DNA of 64,000 nucleotides from Gemmatimonadota bacterium (GTDB taxonomy: Bacteria; Gemmatimonadota; Gemmatimonadetes; Gemmatimonadales; Gemmatimonadaceae). Location of the stretch: contig JARIFA010000002.1 in NCBI GenBank assembly GCA_031127075.1, positions 20,088-84,087 on the forward strand. Direction: 5' to 3'. Each line of letters opens with the position of its first letter. The first letter of the stretch is position 1. Under the pieces are notes generated by a model. The model saw only the letters and a list, made by a program, of their open reading frames with translations. It made no database searches and was not told where the DNA came from. Positions 1 to 10,299 of the stretch are shown piece by piece. Both the position numbers and the translations under genes were made by a program.

Positions 1-403
1 CGCCGACCTCGGTCGCCTCGACTGGCCGGTGGACGGCACGATCGTGTACCGCTTCGGACGGCAGGTGAACCCGGACAACACGTCGATCCGCTGGAACGGC
101 ATCGGCATCGGTGCCGCGGTCGGGACGCCGGTGAAGGCGGTGGAGGCGGGCGAGGTGGTCTTCGCCGAGCCCTCGGGCACCTACGGGCTCACCGTCCTGA
201 TCCAGCACGGCGGCGGCGCGTACTCGCTCTATGCCTCGCTCCAGAACGCGCGCGTGCGGCGCGGCGCGAAGATCGCGAAGGGTGACGTCGTCGGCACCGT
301 TGGGCAGGCCGACCCCGACCTCCCACCGCGACTCCATTTCGAGATGCGACCGCGTGACGGCGTCGCGGTCGACCCGCTGGAGTGGCTGAGAGGCCGCCGA
401 TGA
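1..403 (+). CDS. EnvC-like murein hydrolase activator (LytM/M23 domain), 5'-truncated
   Basis: Only the C-terminal 133 or so residues are in the window; the frame is open to the left edge. The fragment is a LytM (peptidase M23) fold: a WNGIGIGA stretch, a GTYGLTVLIQHGGGAYSLYA core, and a terminal RLHFEMR followed by VDPLEWL. In active M23 enzymes the first metal site is His-x(n)-Asp. Here the equivalent is R-W-N-G-I-G-I, without the His and Asp, as in EnvC. The protein is therefore more likely an amidase activator at the division septum than a hydrolase. Its stop overlaps the start of the next gene by ATGA, which implies translational coupling. An M23 endopeptidase with a second domain outside the window cannot be excluded. 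Confidence 0.8.
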   Translation, partial: ADLGRLDWPVDGTIVYRFGRQVNPDNTSIRWNGIGIGAAVGTPVKAVEAGEVVFAEPSGTYGLTVLIQHGGGAYSLYASLQNARVRRGAKIAKGDVVGTVGQADPDLPPRLHFEMRPRDGVAVDPLEWLRGRR

Positions 404-1488
404 GCGAGCGTGCGGGCGCGAAGAAGGGCGCGAAGAAGGGCACGCAGAAGGGCACGCAGAAGGGCACGAAGAAGGGCACGAAGAAGGGCACGCAGAAGGG
501 CACGAAGAAGGGCACGAAGAAGGGCACGAAGAAGGGCACGAAGAAGGTTGCGCCGAAGGTCGCCACCGCAGTCGTCACGCAGGCGACGAGGCAGCCGACC
601 GCGAGGCCCACGTCGGCGGCGAACCCGAAGGCGGAGGTCGGCGGCCTGCTCGGCGCCCACGTCTCCAGCGCAGGCGGCCCGGCACTCACCCCGGGGCGCG
701 GCGACGAGATCGGCGCCACCGCCATCCAGCTCTTCACCAAGACGCCGAACCAGTGGCGCGAGCCCGAGATCGACACTGAGACGGCCGCTGCGTTCCGTAC
801 GGCGCTCGCCGCGAGTGGCGTACGCTTCACGACGTCACACGACTCCTACCTGATCAACCTCGCCTCCCCCGACGCCACGCTGCGCGCCCGGTCGCTCGAC
901 AGCTTCATCCGCGAGCTGCACCGCTGCCACGCGCTCGGCCTCGACGCGTTGGTGTCGCATCCGGGCAATTTCATCGATGACCGCGCGAGCGGGCTCGCCC
1001 GGAACGCCGACGCCATCACCGAGGCGCTCGAGGCCGCGCCCGGCCCGACGCGGCTCTGCATGGAGCTGACCGCCGGCCAGGGCACCGTCCTCGGCTCGAC
1101 CTTCGAGGAGATGGCCGCGCTCCTCGCGCGCGTCCCGGCACGCCTGCAGCACCGACTCGGCGTCTGCCTCGACACCGCGCACGTCTTCGCCGCAGGCTAC
1201 GACCTGATCGCGGAGTACGACGGCGTCTGGATGCGCTTCGCCGACGTCATCGGGCTCGAGCGGCTGGGCGTACTGCACCTCAACGACTCCGCCGTGCCGT
1301 TCCACTCGCGCAAGGACCGCCACGCCTTGATCGGCGAGGGACACATCGGCGATGCCCCGTTCCAGCGCATCATGACCGACCCGCGACTCCGCGATGTCCC
1401 GAAGATCCTCGAGACGCCGAAGGGTGACGATATGGTGACGAACGACCGCCGGATGCTGGCGAAGCTCCGAGGGTTCGCCGCCGCGTGA
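400..1488 (+). CDS. nfo: Deoxyribonuclease IV (AP endonuclease family 2) with Lys-rich repeat tail
   Basis: Cleaves abasic sites in DNA during base excision repair; family enzymes bind three zinc ions in a TIM barrel. Of 362 residues, about 82-362 form the catalytic domain: GAHVSSAGG at its start, CMELTAGQG, CLDTAHVFAAGYD, HLNDS, and HSRKDRHALIGEGHIG near the end. All are signature metal-ligand regions. The domain has the usual length of about 280 residues. The first 80 residues are extra: a Lys-Lys-Gly-Thr tetrapeptide array (about residues 8-51) and then a Pro/Ala/Thr linker. I chose the ATG that overlaps the upstream stop; an in-frame GTG 18 bp earlier is possible. The cationic tail could aid nonspecific DNA binding (inference). 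Confidence 0.93.
   Translation: MSERAGAKKGAKKGTQKGTQKGTKKGTKKGTQKGTKKGTKKGTKKGTKKVAPKVATAVVTQATRQPTARPTSAANPKAEVGGLLGAHVSSAGGPALTPGRGDEIGATAIQLFTKTPNQWREPEIDTETAAAFRTALAASGVRFTTSHDSYLINLASPDATLRARSLDSFIRELHRCHALGLDALVSHPGNFIDDRASGLARNADAITEALEAAPGPTRLCMELTAGQGTVLGSTFEEMAALLARVPARLQHRLGVCLDTAHVFAAGYDLIAEYDGVWMRFADVIGLERLGVLHLNDSAVPFHSRKDRHALIGEGHIGDAPFQRIMTDPRLRDVPKILETPKGDDMVTNDRRMLAKLRGFAAA
421..552 (+). repeat. 12-bp minisatellite inside nfo (11 units)
   Basis: Eleven in-frame 12-bp units of the form (a/c)agaagggcacg run without a break. The first has gcg in place of acg at its end and the last decays to aagaaggttgcg. Each encodes K/Q-K-G-T. The near-identity of units suggests recent slippage, so copy number probably varies among strains. 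Confidence 0.95.
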
Positions 1489-1494
1489 ACGCGA

Positions 1495-1530
1495 TGGGGG
1501 CGGCGATGGCCGAAGCCACCGCCGCCCCCA
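1495..1530. terminator. Bidirectional hairpin terminator
   Basis: A 16-bp stem (tgggggcggcgatggc pairing with gccaccgccgccccca, one wobble) encloses a cgaa tetraloop. It lies between the convergent nfo and lipoprotein genes. No long T tract follows, so the call rests on stem strength and position. Confidence 0.65.
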
Positions 1531-1579
1531 CCCACCGCAGCGCCCGTATCCCGAGAGGCGCCAACGGTCGGACCGCGAC

Positions 1580-2053
1580 TCAGTTCGCGCCGCCGGTCAC
1601 CGACACGTTGACCGTGAACGGGCCGAAGTCGACGTGATTCTCCTCGATGTGCAGGAGACCGAACTGCACCGCGACGCTGCCCGTGGTCCCGCCGGCGGTC
1701 AGCGTCCCGGTGAACGGGGCTGTACGCGAGAAGGTCACGCCGGTCGCCGGCGTTACCGCGAGCTGGAACACATCGGCGGTCACGTGGTCGTCCGGCTGCC
1801 CCTCGGCGTTGAGGAACTCCGCGGCGACGGTGCGTGACCCGCCAGCCGGGAGGCTGACGGTACCCGTGACGGCGCCGGTCGACGAGATGGTGACGACCGA
1901 GGTGACGACCGATCCACTGGAGAATGTCAGGCGGATTGACTCAACCTCGGGCTCGACCTCATCAAGGCCGGTGGAATCCGTGCAGGCACCGGCCGCTCCG
2001 ACGAGGGCGAGCGCAACGATGAGAGAGGACGTACGGCGAAGGCGAGCAAACAT
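1580..2053 (-). CDS. Small hypothetical lipoprotein downstream of TonB receptor
   Basis: A 157-residue protein with an N-terminal signal sequence (RLRRTSSLIVALALVGAAGAC) whose Cys at residue 24 fits a lipobox. The remainder is rich in Val, Thr and Gly with alternating polar/hydrophobic pattern, suggesting a beta-sandwich; I recognise no family. GGAG sits about six bases before the ATG, a normal Shine-Dalgarno site. The gene follows the TonB receptor by 73 bp on the same strand and is probably cotranscribed, so a surface or periplasmic partner of that receptor is plausible. Function unknown. Confidence 0.75.
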   Translation of the reverse strand: MFARLRRTSSLIVALALVGAAGACTDSTGLDEVEPEVESIRLTFSSGSVVTSVVTISSTGAVTGTVSLPAGGSRTVAAEFLNAEGQPDDHVTADVFQLAVTPATGVTFSRTAPFTGTLTAGGTTGSVAVQFGLLHIEENHVDFGPFTVNVSVTGGAN

Positions 2054-2126
2054 CCGTATCTCCGAAGGAAAGAAGGAAGAGGAAAGGGTGAGTGGATACG
2101 CATCGCATGCCGTGCGGACCGACCGG

Positions 2127-4388
2127 TCAGAACTGCACGCGGTACAACAGGGCCACGTTCCGGCCCATATCAGGGATGATCAGCTTGGTGCGGGAGAGGT
2201 GATCCCGGATCTCCGCATCGAGCGCGTTGTCGATCCGCAGCGTGAGCGCGTGGAGCCGCCCGCCGACGAGGAACCGGCGGCCGAACGAGAGGTCGAGCGC
2301 GGCGAACCCGGCGGTCCGCGTCTCGAAATCGCCGAGGCGGTCCTGAGCCGCGGCCCAGCGCACCGCGCCACCCGCTGACCACGCCGCGGTCTCATGCCGG
2401 AGGCCGACGCGACCATTCAGGGGCGGGATGAACGGGAGATCTCGCGACTCGATCCGCTCCGGCTCTGCCCCGACGCCAGGGATCGTGTCGCGGTCCCCGG
2501 AAATCGTCCCGCGCACCATCGACGCCGTCGCCTCGACGACCAGATGCTCGCGCAGGGTCCACGAGAGGTCCGCTTCGGCGCCGGAGAGCCGCGCGTCCTC
2601 GTTGACGTACTGGAACTTCCAGCGCTCGCCCTGCCGACCGAGCTCACCGACGTTCCGCGCGAAGATGTAGCCTCGCATCCCGTTGCTGAAGACGGCCACC
2701 TCAGCGCGGACCCGTTCACGCTCCAGCCGGAGGAACGCCTCGGCGCCCAGCCCGACTTCCTGATCCAAGCGCGGATTCCCGACATCGTAGGAGTACGCGG
2801 CGAGGTGCGGGCCGTCGGAGTAGAGCTCGTTGAAGTCCGGCGTCCGGAAGGAGCGGCTCACATTCGATCCGATCCGGACGCCGCCCCCGAGCTCGCGAAG
2901 GAGGCCGACCGACGCCGAGAGCGAGCCGAACGTCCGCGGCGCCGCCGGGACCGCGACGCCACCCACCGTCACGTCCGCCGACTCGAGCGGGATGAAGCGG
3001 CCGAGGTCGTAGCGCACCCCGGCCTGCGCGTGCGTCCGGCCGACCTGTAGCTCCTCGACGGCGAAGAGCCCGGCCGACCAGTCCGCGGTCGACGGCGTGC
3101 GCAACGCGCCCGAGAGATTCACGTCTCGATACTGCAGACGGAGGCCCCACGCGCCGGTCACCCCACCCGCCACCGGCCGATGCCGAGCGACCGCCTCGCC
3201 GACGGTCATCTGCTGCGCGAAACGCGTCGAGACGGAGCCGCTCCCCGTGACCTCGTCGTGCAGGTAGTCGGTGAAGGTCATCGTCGCCCGCGCGGACTCG
3301 ATGAGCCCCGTCGCGCCGTGCCAATCCGCCTCGGCGCGCACCGTGTGACGGCGCATCGCGATGTCCACCCCGCCGGGATGGGCACCGACGAAGCCACCCG
3401 GCAGCCCGTACTCATTGTCGTAGAGGCGATAGGCGACGCCGGCATACCCCCACGGCCGCACGAGCGATGCCGCCACGCCGCCGTTGACCGCGGAGGCACC
3501 CGTGTTGGCGAGTACCCCGACCGGGGTCCGCACATCCCCGTCCCGTCGCCAGGTCCCCTCCGCGCGGACGGCGAGCGGACCGAGCGGCGCCTCGAACACC
3601 CCGCCCGCCGTCGCGCCGGTGTTCCCCGAGCTGAGCTGGGTGAGCACCGAGCCGTGCAGGTGGTCCACCGCTGCCGTCGGAATCTCCTCACGAATCAGGT
3701 TCACCACGCCGCCGAGAGCGCTGGAGCCGTAGAGGAGCGACATCGGACCGCGCACAACCTCCACGCGCTCCGCGGTCAGCGCCTCGACGGCGACCGCGTG
3801 ATCCATCGAGGTGGCGGAGAGGTCACCAGGGCGCATTCCGTCCTCAAGGATGAGCACACGGTCGCCCCCCATCCCCCGCACCACCGGCCGCGCGGTGGCG
3901 GGCCCCATGCGACCCACCGAGACCCCCGGGAGCCCCGCGACGGTCGCGCCGAGCGTCCCATCGAGCCGCCGGTCGAGCGCGGCGTCGGCGAGCACGCTCG
4001 TGGTGGACAGCGCATCGGCCGCCCCGCGCTCGCTGATCTGGCCGGTCACGACCGTCGCCGCCATCTGCATCGGGGCCTCGACGAGCGAGAAGGTCAGGGT
4101 CAGCGGTATGGCCTCGACCCGGACCGCCCGCCGCAGCGCCCGGTACCCGATACGCTGTACCACGAGTTCGTGCGTCCCCGCGGGGACGAGCCCGAGCTCG
4201 AAGTGTCCATCTTCGTGCGTGCGCACCTCGCGATGGAGCGCGACGAGGCGCACGACCGCGGCGGCCAAGGGAGTGCCCGAGGCCGAATCACGGACGATGC
4301 CGCGCACCGGGACCGCGACAGCCTGAGCGCGGAGCGGTACGGACGCGACGCAGAGGGCCATGAGGCCCACGAACGCACGGAACGCCAT
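2127..4388 (-). CDS. TonB-dependent outer membrane receptor
   Basis: A 753-residue outer-membrane receptor. It has a signal peptide (about 1-22), a carboxypeptidase-regulatory-like beta domain (about 25-105, with GTHELVVQRIGYR), a plug domain (about 115-230, with VRGMGGDRVLILEDGMR and RVEVVRGPMSLLYGSSALGGVVN), then a beta barrel ending in the aromatic terminus YRVQF. The plug sequence, including a DHLHGS segment after it, recalls ZnuD-type metal receptors, but substrate cannot be fixed from sequence. AGGAGA lies seven bases before the start. A small exported Cys/His protein lies upstream and a lipoprotein downstream on the same strand, which supports a metal uptake cassette (inference). Confidence 0.9.
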   Translation of the reverse strand: MAFRAFVGLMALCVASVPLRAQAVAVPVRGIVRDSASGTPLAAAVVRLVALHREVRTHEDGHFELGLVPAGTHELVVQRIGYRALRRAVRVEAIPLTLTFSLVEAPMQMAATVVTGQISERGAADALSTTSVLADAALDRRLDGTLGATVAGLPGVSVGRMGPATARPVVRGMGGDRVLILEDGMRPGDLSATSMDHAVAVEALTAERVEVVRGPMSLLYGSSALGGVVNLIREEIPTAAVDHLHGSVLTQLSSGNTGATAGGVFEAPLGPLAVRAEGTWRRDGDVRTPVGVLANTGASAVNGGVAASLVRPWGYAGVAYRLYDNEYGLPGGFVGAHPGGVDIAMRRHTVRAEADWHGATGLIESARATMTFTDYLHDEVTGSGSVSTRFAQQMTVGEAVARHRPVAGGVTGAWGLRLQYRDVNLSGALRTPSTADWSAGLFAVEELQVGRTHAQAGVRYDLGRFIPLESADVTVGGVAVPAAPRTFGSLSASVGLLRELGGGVRIGSNVSRSFRTPDFNELYSDGPHLAAYSYDVGNPRLDQEVGLGAEAFLRLERERVRAEVAVFSNGMRGYIFARNVGELGRQGERWKFQYVNEDARLSGAEADLSWTLREHLVVEATASMVRGTISGDRDTIPGVGAEPERIESRDLPFIPPLNGRVGLRHETAAWSAGGAVRWAAAQDRLGDFETRTAGFAALDLSFGRRFLVGGRLHALTLRIDNALDAEIRDHLSRTKLIIPDMGRNVALLYRVQF

Positions 4389-4480
4389 GGTGGCGTCTCC
4401 TGCCGGAGGGATGTGGACGGACGGGGTCGGAGACCGACGGCCTCGACGACGGCGTGCCCCGTCAGGGCACGCAGGACGGC

Positions 4481-4864
4481 TCAGGCCTGCGGCGGGCCCG
4501 TCGCGGGCGGGATCCGCCGATTGGTCGAGCGGCGCGCCACGCCGTCACCGGTCGGTCCCCCCTCGTCGACGACCGACGCGGCCGCGACCAGCAGCGGACG
4601 CACCGACGGCGGCAGCGCCGACGCCGTGAGCGACTTCACGACGAGGCAGTCGCCCTCGGCGTGCTGCGGTGGGCAGTGTCGCTCGGACTCACCGTCCCAG
4701 TGCGCCACGACCGCGCCCCCGTGGGGCCCGGTGGCGTCCAGCACCGGGAGCACCACCCCCACCGCCTGCAGCAGCAGGAGGAGGGCCGCGAGGACGCGTG
4801 CCGCCGTGTCCAGCCGCCGACGGCGGGGGACGAACGAGTGGAGGGTGGACGGGACGGGGAACAT
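4481..4864 (-). CDS. Small exported Cys/His-containing protein (DUF2946-like)
   Basis: A 127-residue protein with an N-terminal membrane segment or signal (about residues 20-42). A short ectodomain follows with H48, H55, H63, C64, H68 and C73 clustered, then LVV and a Pro/Ala-rich tail. This layout resembles DUF2946-type proteins found beside metal-related outer-membrane receptors. It precedes the TonB receptor by 92 bp on the same strand. The His-rich protein at 27541-28023 has the same order: membrane segment, His cluster, C-x(5-8)-C, VV, Pro-rich tail. A periplasmic metal-binding role is inferred, not shown. Confidence 0.65.
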   Translation of the reverse strand: MFPVPSTLHSFVPRRRRLDTAARVLAALLLLLQAVGVVLPVLDATGPHGGAVVAHWDGESERHCPPQHAEGDCLVVKSLTASALPPSVRPLLVAAASVVDEGGPTGDGVARRSTNRRIPPATGPPQA

Positions 4865-4937
4865 CGGGAGGAAGAAGTAGTCGACGGGGGAAGAGGACGG
4901 AAGGGGGGCGCGGCTCTTCCTATCTCGTTAGCCGGGC

Positions 4938-4943
4938 TAGATT
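4938..4943 (+). promoter_or_regulatory. -10 element of a predicted leaderless maeB transcript
   Basis: TAGATT ends six bases before the maeB ATG, which puts the expected transcription start on the A of the start codon. No clear -35 hexamer is visible. The intervening tggggg could be read instead as a weak Shine-Dalgarno, but it is too close to the ATG. Confidence 0.5.
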
Positions 4944-4949
4944 TGGGGG

Positions 4950-7223
<2,274 letters not shown>

Positions 7224-7280
7224 AGGCGGGCGCGGCTCCGACCGCCGCCCATGCCCCACCTCTCTCCGTCACCGTACCAC

Positions 7281-8879
7281 ATGACCCAGTCCCGCCAGAG
7301 CACCATCGGACTCGACACCCTCGGCCTCGCCCCGACCGGCACCGTTCACTGGAACCTCGAGGCCCCCGACCTCATCCAGGCGGCCGTGCGCCGCGGCGAG
7401 GGGCAGCTCGCCCATATGGGCCCGTTCGTGGCCGTCACCTCGCCGCACACCGGCCGGTCCCCCAACGACAAGTTCGTGGTCCGGGAGCCGTCCTCGGAGG
7501 CCGACGTCGACTGGGGCAAGGTCAATCAGCCGATCAGCGAGGCGCATTTCGAGGCGCTGCTCGCGGATGTGCGCGGCTACCTGGACGGCCTCCCCGAGCT
7601 CTTCGTCGAGGATCTCTTCTGCGGCGCCGATCCGGCGTATCGGCTCAGCTGCCGCTATGTCACGCCGAACGCGTGGCACGCGAACTTCGTCCGGAACATG
7701 TTCATCCGGCCGGCGATCGAGTCGCTCGCGACCTTCGCGCCGAACTTCACGATTCTGCACGCCCCAGAGTTCCAGGCGGACCCGGCACGCCACGGCACCC
7801 GCACGTCGACGTTCATCATCCTGAACCTCGCGCGTCGCACGATTCTCATCGGCGGGACGCGCTACGCCGGCGAGCTCAAGAAGTCGATGTTCACGGTGAT
7901 GAACTATCTGCTGCCGAAGCAGGGCGTCCTCTCGATGCACTGCTCGGCGAACATCGGGCCGGCGGGCGACACCGCCCTCTTCTTCGGCCTCTCCGGCACC
8001 GGGAAGACGACGCTCTCCGCCGACCCGGAGCGCGGCCTGATCGGCGACGACGAGCACGGCTGGAGCGATGACGGCGTCTTCAACTTCGAGGGGGGCTGCT
8101 ACGCGAAGGTCATCAACCTCTCGCGCGAGCAGGAACCCGACATCTTCGCCACGACCGAGATGTTCGGGACGATCCTCGAGAACGTCGTCCTCGAGCCGGG
8201 GACCCGGCGGGTCGACTTCGCCAATCAATCCATCACCGAGAACACCCGCGCCTCCTACCCGCTGCATTACATCCGGAACCACGTGCCAAGCGGGCGCGGC
8301 GGGCATCCGAAGCACGTCGTCTTCCTGACCGCCGATGCGTTCGGCGTCCTGCCACCGATCGCGAAGCTCACCCGCGAGCAGGCGATGTACTACTTCCTCT
8401 CCGGGTACACCGCGAAGCTCGCCGGCACGGAGCGTGGCGTCACCGAGCCGCAGGCGACCTTCTCGGCCTGCTTTGGCGCCGTCTTTCTCGTCTGGCACCC
8501 GACGAAGTACGCCGAGATGCTGGGACACCTCCTCGACCGGCACGGCGCGCAGGTCTGGCTGGTGAACACCGGGTGGAGCGGCGGGAAGTACGGTGTCGGG
8601 GCGCGGATGAAACTCGGCCACACGCGAGCGATGGTCCGCGCCGCCCTCGCCGGCCAGCTCGACGGTGTGGCGACCGTGACGGATCCGATCTTCGGGCTCC
8701 ATCTCCCCAGCGCAGTCCCCGGTGTCCCGTCCGAGGTGCTGCAGCCGCGGAATACGTGGACGGACGGCGCCGCCTACGACGCACAGGCGAAGACCCTCGC
8801 GGGGATGTTCGCCGAGAACATCAAGAAGTTCGGCGCGGCGGTGAGCCCGGCCATCCTCGGCGCGGGCCCGCAGGGATAA
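7281..8879 (+). CDS. pckA: Phosphoenolpyruvate carboxykinase (ATP)
   Basis: Converts oxaloacetate and ATP to PEP and CO2 at the start of gluconeogenesis. The protein has 532 residues (family about 530-540). Diagnostic features are the substrate-binding RTILIGGTRYAGELKKS region, the P-loop GLSGTGKTTLSAD near residue 236, and the kinase-2 motif LIGDDEHGW just after it. I chose the ATG giving MTQSRQSTIGLDTLGL. A second in-frame ATG 30 bp upstream (7251) would add MPHLSPSPYH; neither has a convincing ribosome binding site. It follows maeB and abuts the HD hydrolase gene, which starts one base after its stop, so the three are probably one transcript. Confidence 0.95.
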   Translation: MTQSRQSTIGLDTLGLAPTGTVHWNLEAPDLIQAAVRRGEGQLAHMGPFVAVTSPHTGRSPNDKFVVREPSSEADVDWGKVNQPISEAHFEALLADVRGYLDGLPELFVEDLFCGADPAYRLSCRYVTPNAWHANFVRNMFIRPAIESLATFAPNFTILHAPEFQADPARHGTRTSTFIILNLARRTILIGGTRYAGELKKSMFTVMNYLLPKQGVLSMHCSANIGPAGDTALFFGLSGTGKTTLSADPERGLIGDDEHGWSDDGVFNFEGGCYAKVINLSREQEPDIFATTEMFGTILENVVLEPGTRRVDFANQSITENTRASYPLHYIRNHVPSGRGGHPKHVVFLTADAFGVLPPIAKLTREQAMYYFLSGYTAKLAGTERGVTEPQATFSACFGAVFLVWHPTKYAEMLGHLLDRHGAQVWLVNTGWSGGKYGVGARMKLGHTRAMVRAALAGQLDGVATVTDPIFGLHLPSAVPGVPSEVLQPRNTWTDGAAYDAQAKTLAGMFAENIKKFGAAVSPAILGAGPQG

Positions 8880-8880
8880 C

Positions 8881-10104
8881 GTGGCGGTCCTCCGCGACCC
8901 GCTCTGGAACAACATCCGCGCCGACGGGCCCTATCTGCGGCTCGTTGACGCGGCGCCGTTCCAGCGGCTGCGGTATGTGCGCCAACTCGGGCTGGCACAC
9001 CTCGTATATCCGGGCGCGACCCACTCGCGATTCGAGCATGCCCTCGGCGCCTATCACCTGACCGGGCTCACCGTCCGTGCGCTCGAGGACGATGGGCAGC
9101 TCGACGCGGTCCCGGAGCTCGATCGGCGTCTGGTGGTCGCCGCGGCGCTCCTGCACGACATCGGGCACTATCCGTTCTCCCACGCCCTCGAGGAGATCGG
9201 CGTCCCGCATCACGAGGACGTCGCGGCCCCCCTGCTCTGCGAGGGCCCGGTCGCCGCGGTGCTGCGGGAGCACTTCGCCCCGGATGCCCCCGAGCGCGTC
9301 CTCGCCCTTGTCCGCGGGGCGAGCGACTCCCCGCTGCAGGGCCTCATCTCCGGCTCCATCGACCTCGACAAGACCGACTATCTCAAGCGCGACGCGATGA
9401 TGTGCGGCGTCGCGTACGGCGAGATCGACGTCGAGCGACTGCGCCACGCCCTCACGGTCGTCCCCGATCCCGATACCGGACGCGCCGTCATCGGCATCCG
9501 CGAGAAGGGCCTCTCCGCGCTCGAGTCGCTGCTCTTCGCGAAGTACCAGATGTACCGGAACGTCTATTGGCAGCACGCGGTCCGGAGCGCCACCGCGATG
9601 TACAAGCGGCTGGTGGAGGACGCGCTCCGTGCCGGGACGATCGACGCCGCACGCCTGGCGGCGTACACCGACGAGGGGCTCCTCCACGACCTGGGCCGGT
9701 CCGGCGCGCCGCCCCTGCTGGCGGCGATCCAGGAGCGGCGCCTGTACAAGCGCGCTGTCGAGGCGCCCGCGGCGTCGCTGCGGGACCTCGACCTCGAATG
9801 GATCGCGGAGGACCGGGCGCGCACCCGGGCCGCCGAGGACGCCCTCGCCGCCGCCCACGGGCTTCGCCCGGGCGAGCTGCTGCTGGACTACCCACGGAAG
9901 ACCCGGATGCTCGGACTCGACCTCCCGCTCGTGATGCGGGATGGCGCGGTCGCGCGCCTCACGGACGACGGGATCGCCGGTGCGATCAACCTCCCCATCC
10001 TCGCCGACCAGCTCTATCGATCCGCCCGCTGGCTCCGGGTCTTCACGGCGTCGCGGGTCGACCTCCCGCGCGACGCCGTCCTCGACGCCCTACGCCGGGC
10101 CTGA
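8881..10104 (+). CDS. HD-domain phosphohydrolase (dGTPase-like superfamily)
   Basis: A 407-residue HD-superfamily metal-dependent phosphohydrolase. The N-terminal DPLWNNIRADGPYLRLVDAAPFQRLRYVRQLG segment and HSRFEHALG are typical of the family whose members act on dNTPs or other nucleotides. The His-Asp pair lies in LLHDIGHYPFSHALEE and a later conserved Asp in GSIDLDKTDYLKRDA. The start is a GTG one base after the pckA stop, implying coupling; there is no separate promoter. Substrate cannot be assigned. The 3' end overlaps the convergent small gene at 10090-10299 by 15 bp. Confidence 0.88.
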   Translation: MAVLRDPLWNNIRADGPYLRLVDAAPFQRLRYVRQLGLAHLVYPGATHSRFEHALGAYHLTGLTVRALEDDGQLDAVPELDRRLVVAAALLHDIGHYPFSHALEEIGVPHHEDVAAPLLCEGPVAAVLREHFAPDAPERVLALVRGASDSPLQGLISGSIDLDKTDYLKRDAMMCGVAYGEIDVERLRHALTVVPDPDTGRAVIGIREKGLSALESLLFAKYQMYRNVYWQHAVRSATAMYKRLVEDALRAGTIDAARLAAYTDEGLLHDLGRSGAPPLLAAIQERRLYKRAVEAPAASLRDLDLEWIAEDRARTRAAEDALAAAHGLRPGELLLDYPRKTRMLGLDLPLVMRDGAVARLTDDGIAGAINLPILADQLYRSARWLRVFTASRVDLPRDAVLDALRRA

Positions 10105-10299
10105 CGCGTCGCTCTTCCGGGCACGCCCGTGCGCCTCGGCGAGCAGGCGCCCGATCCCACGATAGAACTGCGCGTCCGATGCCTTCCCCTCCTCCGCCAT
10201 CGCGAGCGCGCAGCGCTCCAGCGCGTAGAGGATGTTGCCCAAGTAGAGCTCGGCGATCCCGGCGACCGACTCCGGCTGCTCAGCCACCCGCGGCCTCAC
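10090..10299 (-). CDS. Small hypothetical protein (69 aa)
   Basis: A short predicted alpha-helical protein (SVAGIAELYLGNILYALERCALAMAEEGKASDAQFYRGIGRLLAEAH) with a GTG start. It overlaps the 3' end of the PP2C gene by 20 bp on the same strand and the HD hydrolase gene by 15 bp on the other. The composition looks protein-like rather than like a frame shadow, and the arrangement suggests coupling to the phosphatase. No family recognised. Confidence 0.5.
   Translation of the reverse strand: MRPRVAEQPESVAGIAELYLGNILYALERCALAMAEEGKASDAQFYRGIGRLLAEAHGRARKSDASGPA

Noticed and set aside
421..552. CRISPR-like array
   Set aside because: The 12-bp units are contiguous, in frame and coding, with no spacers.
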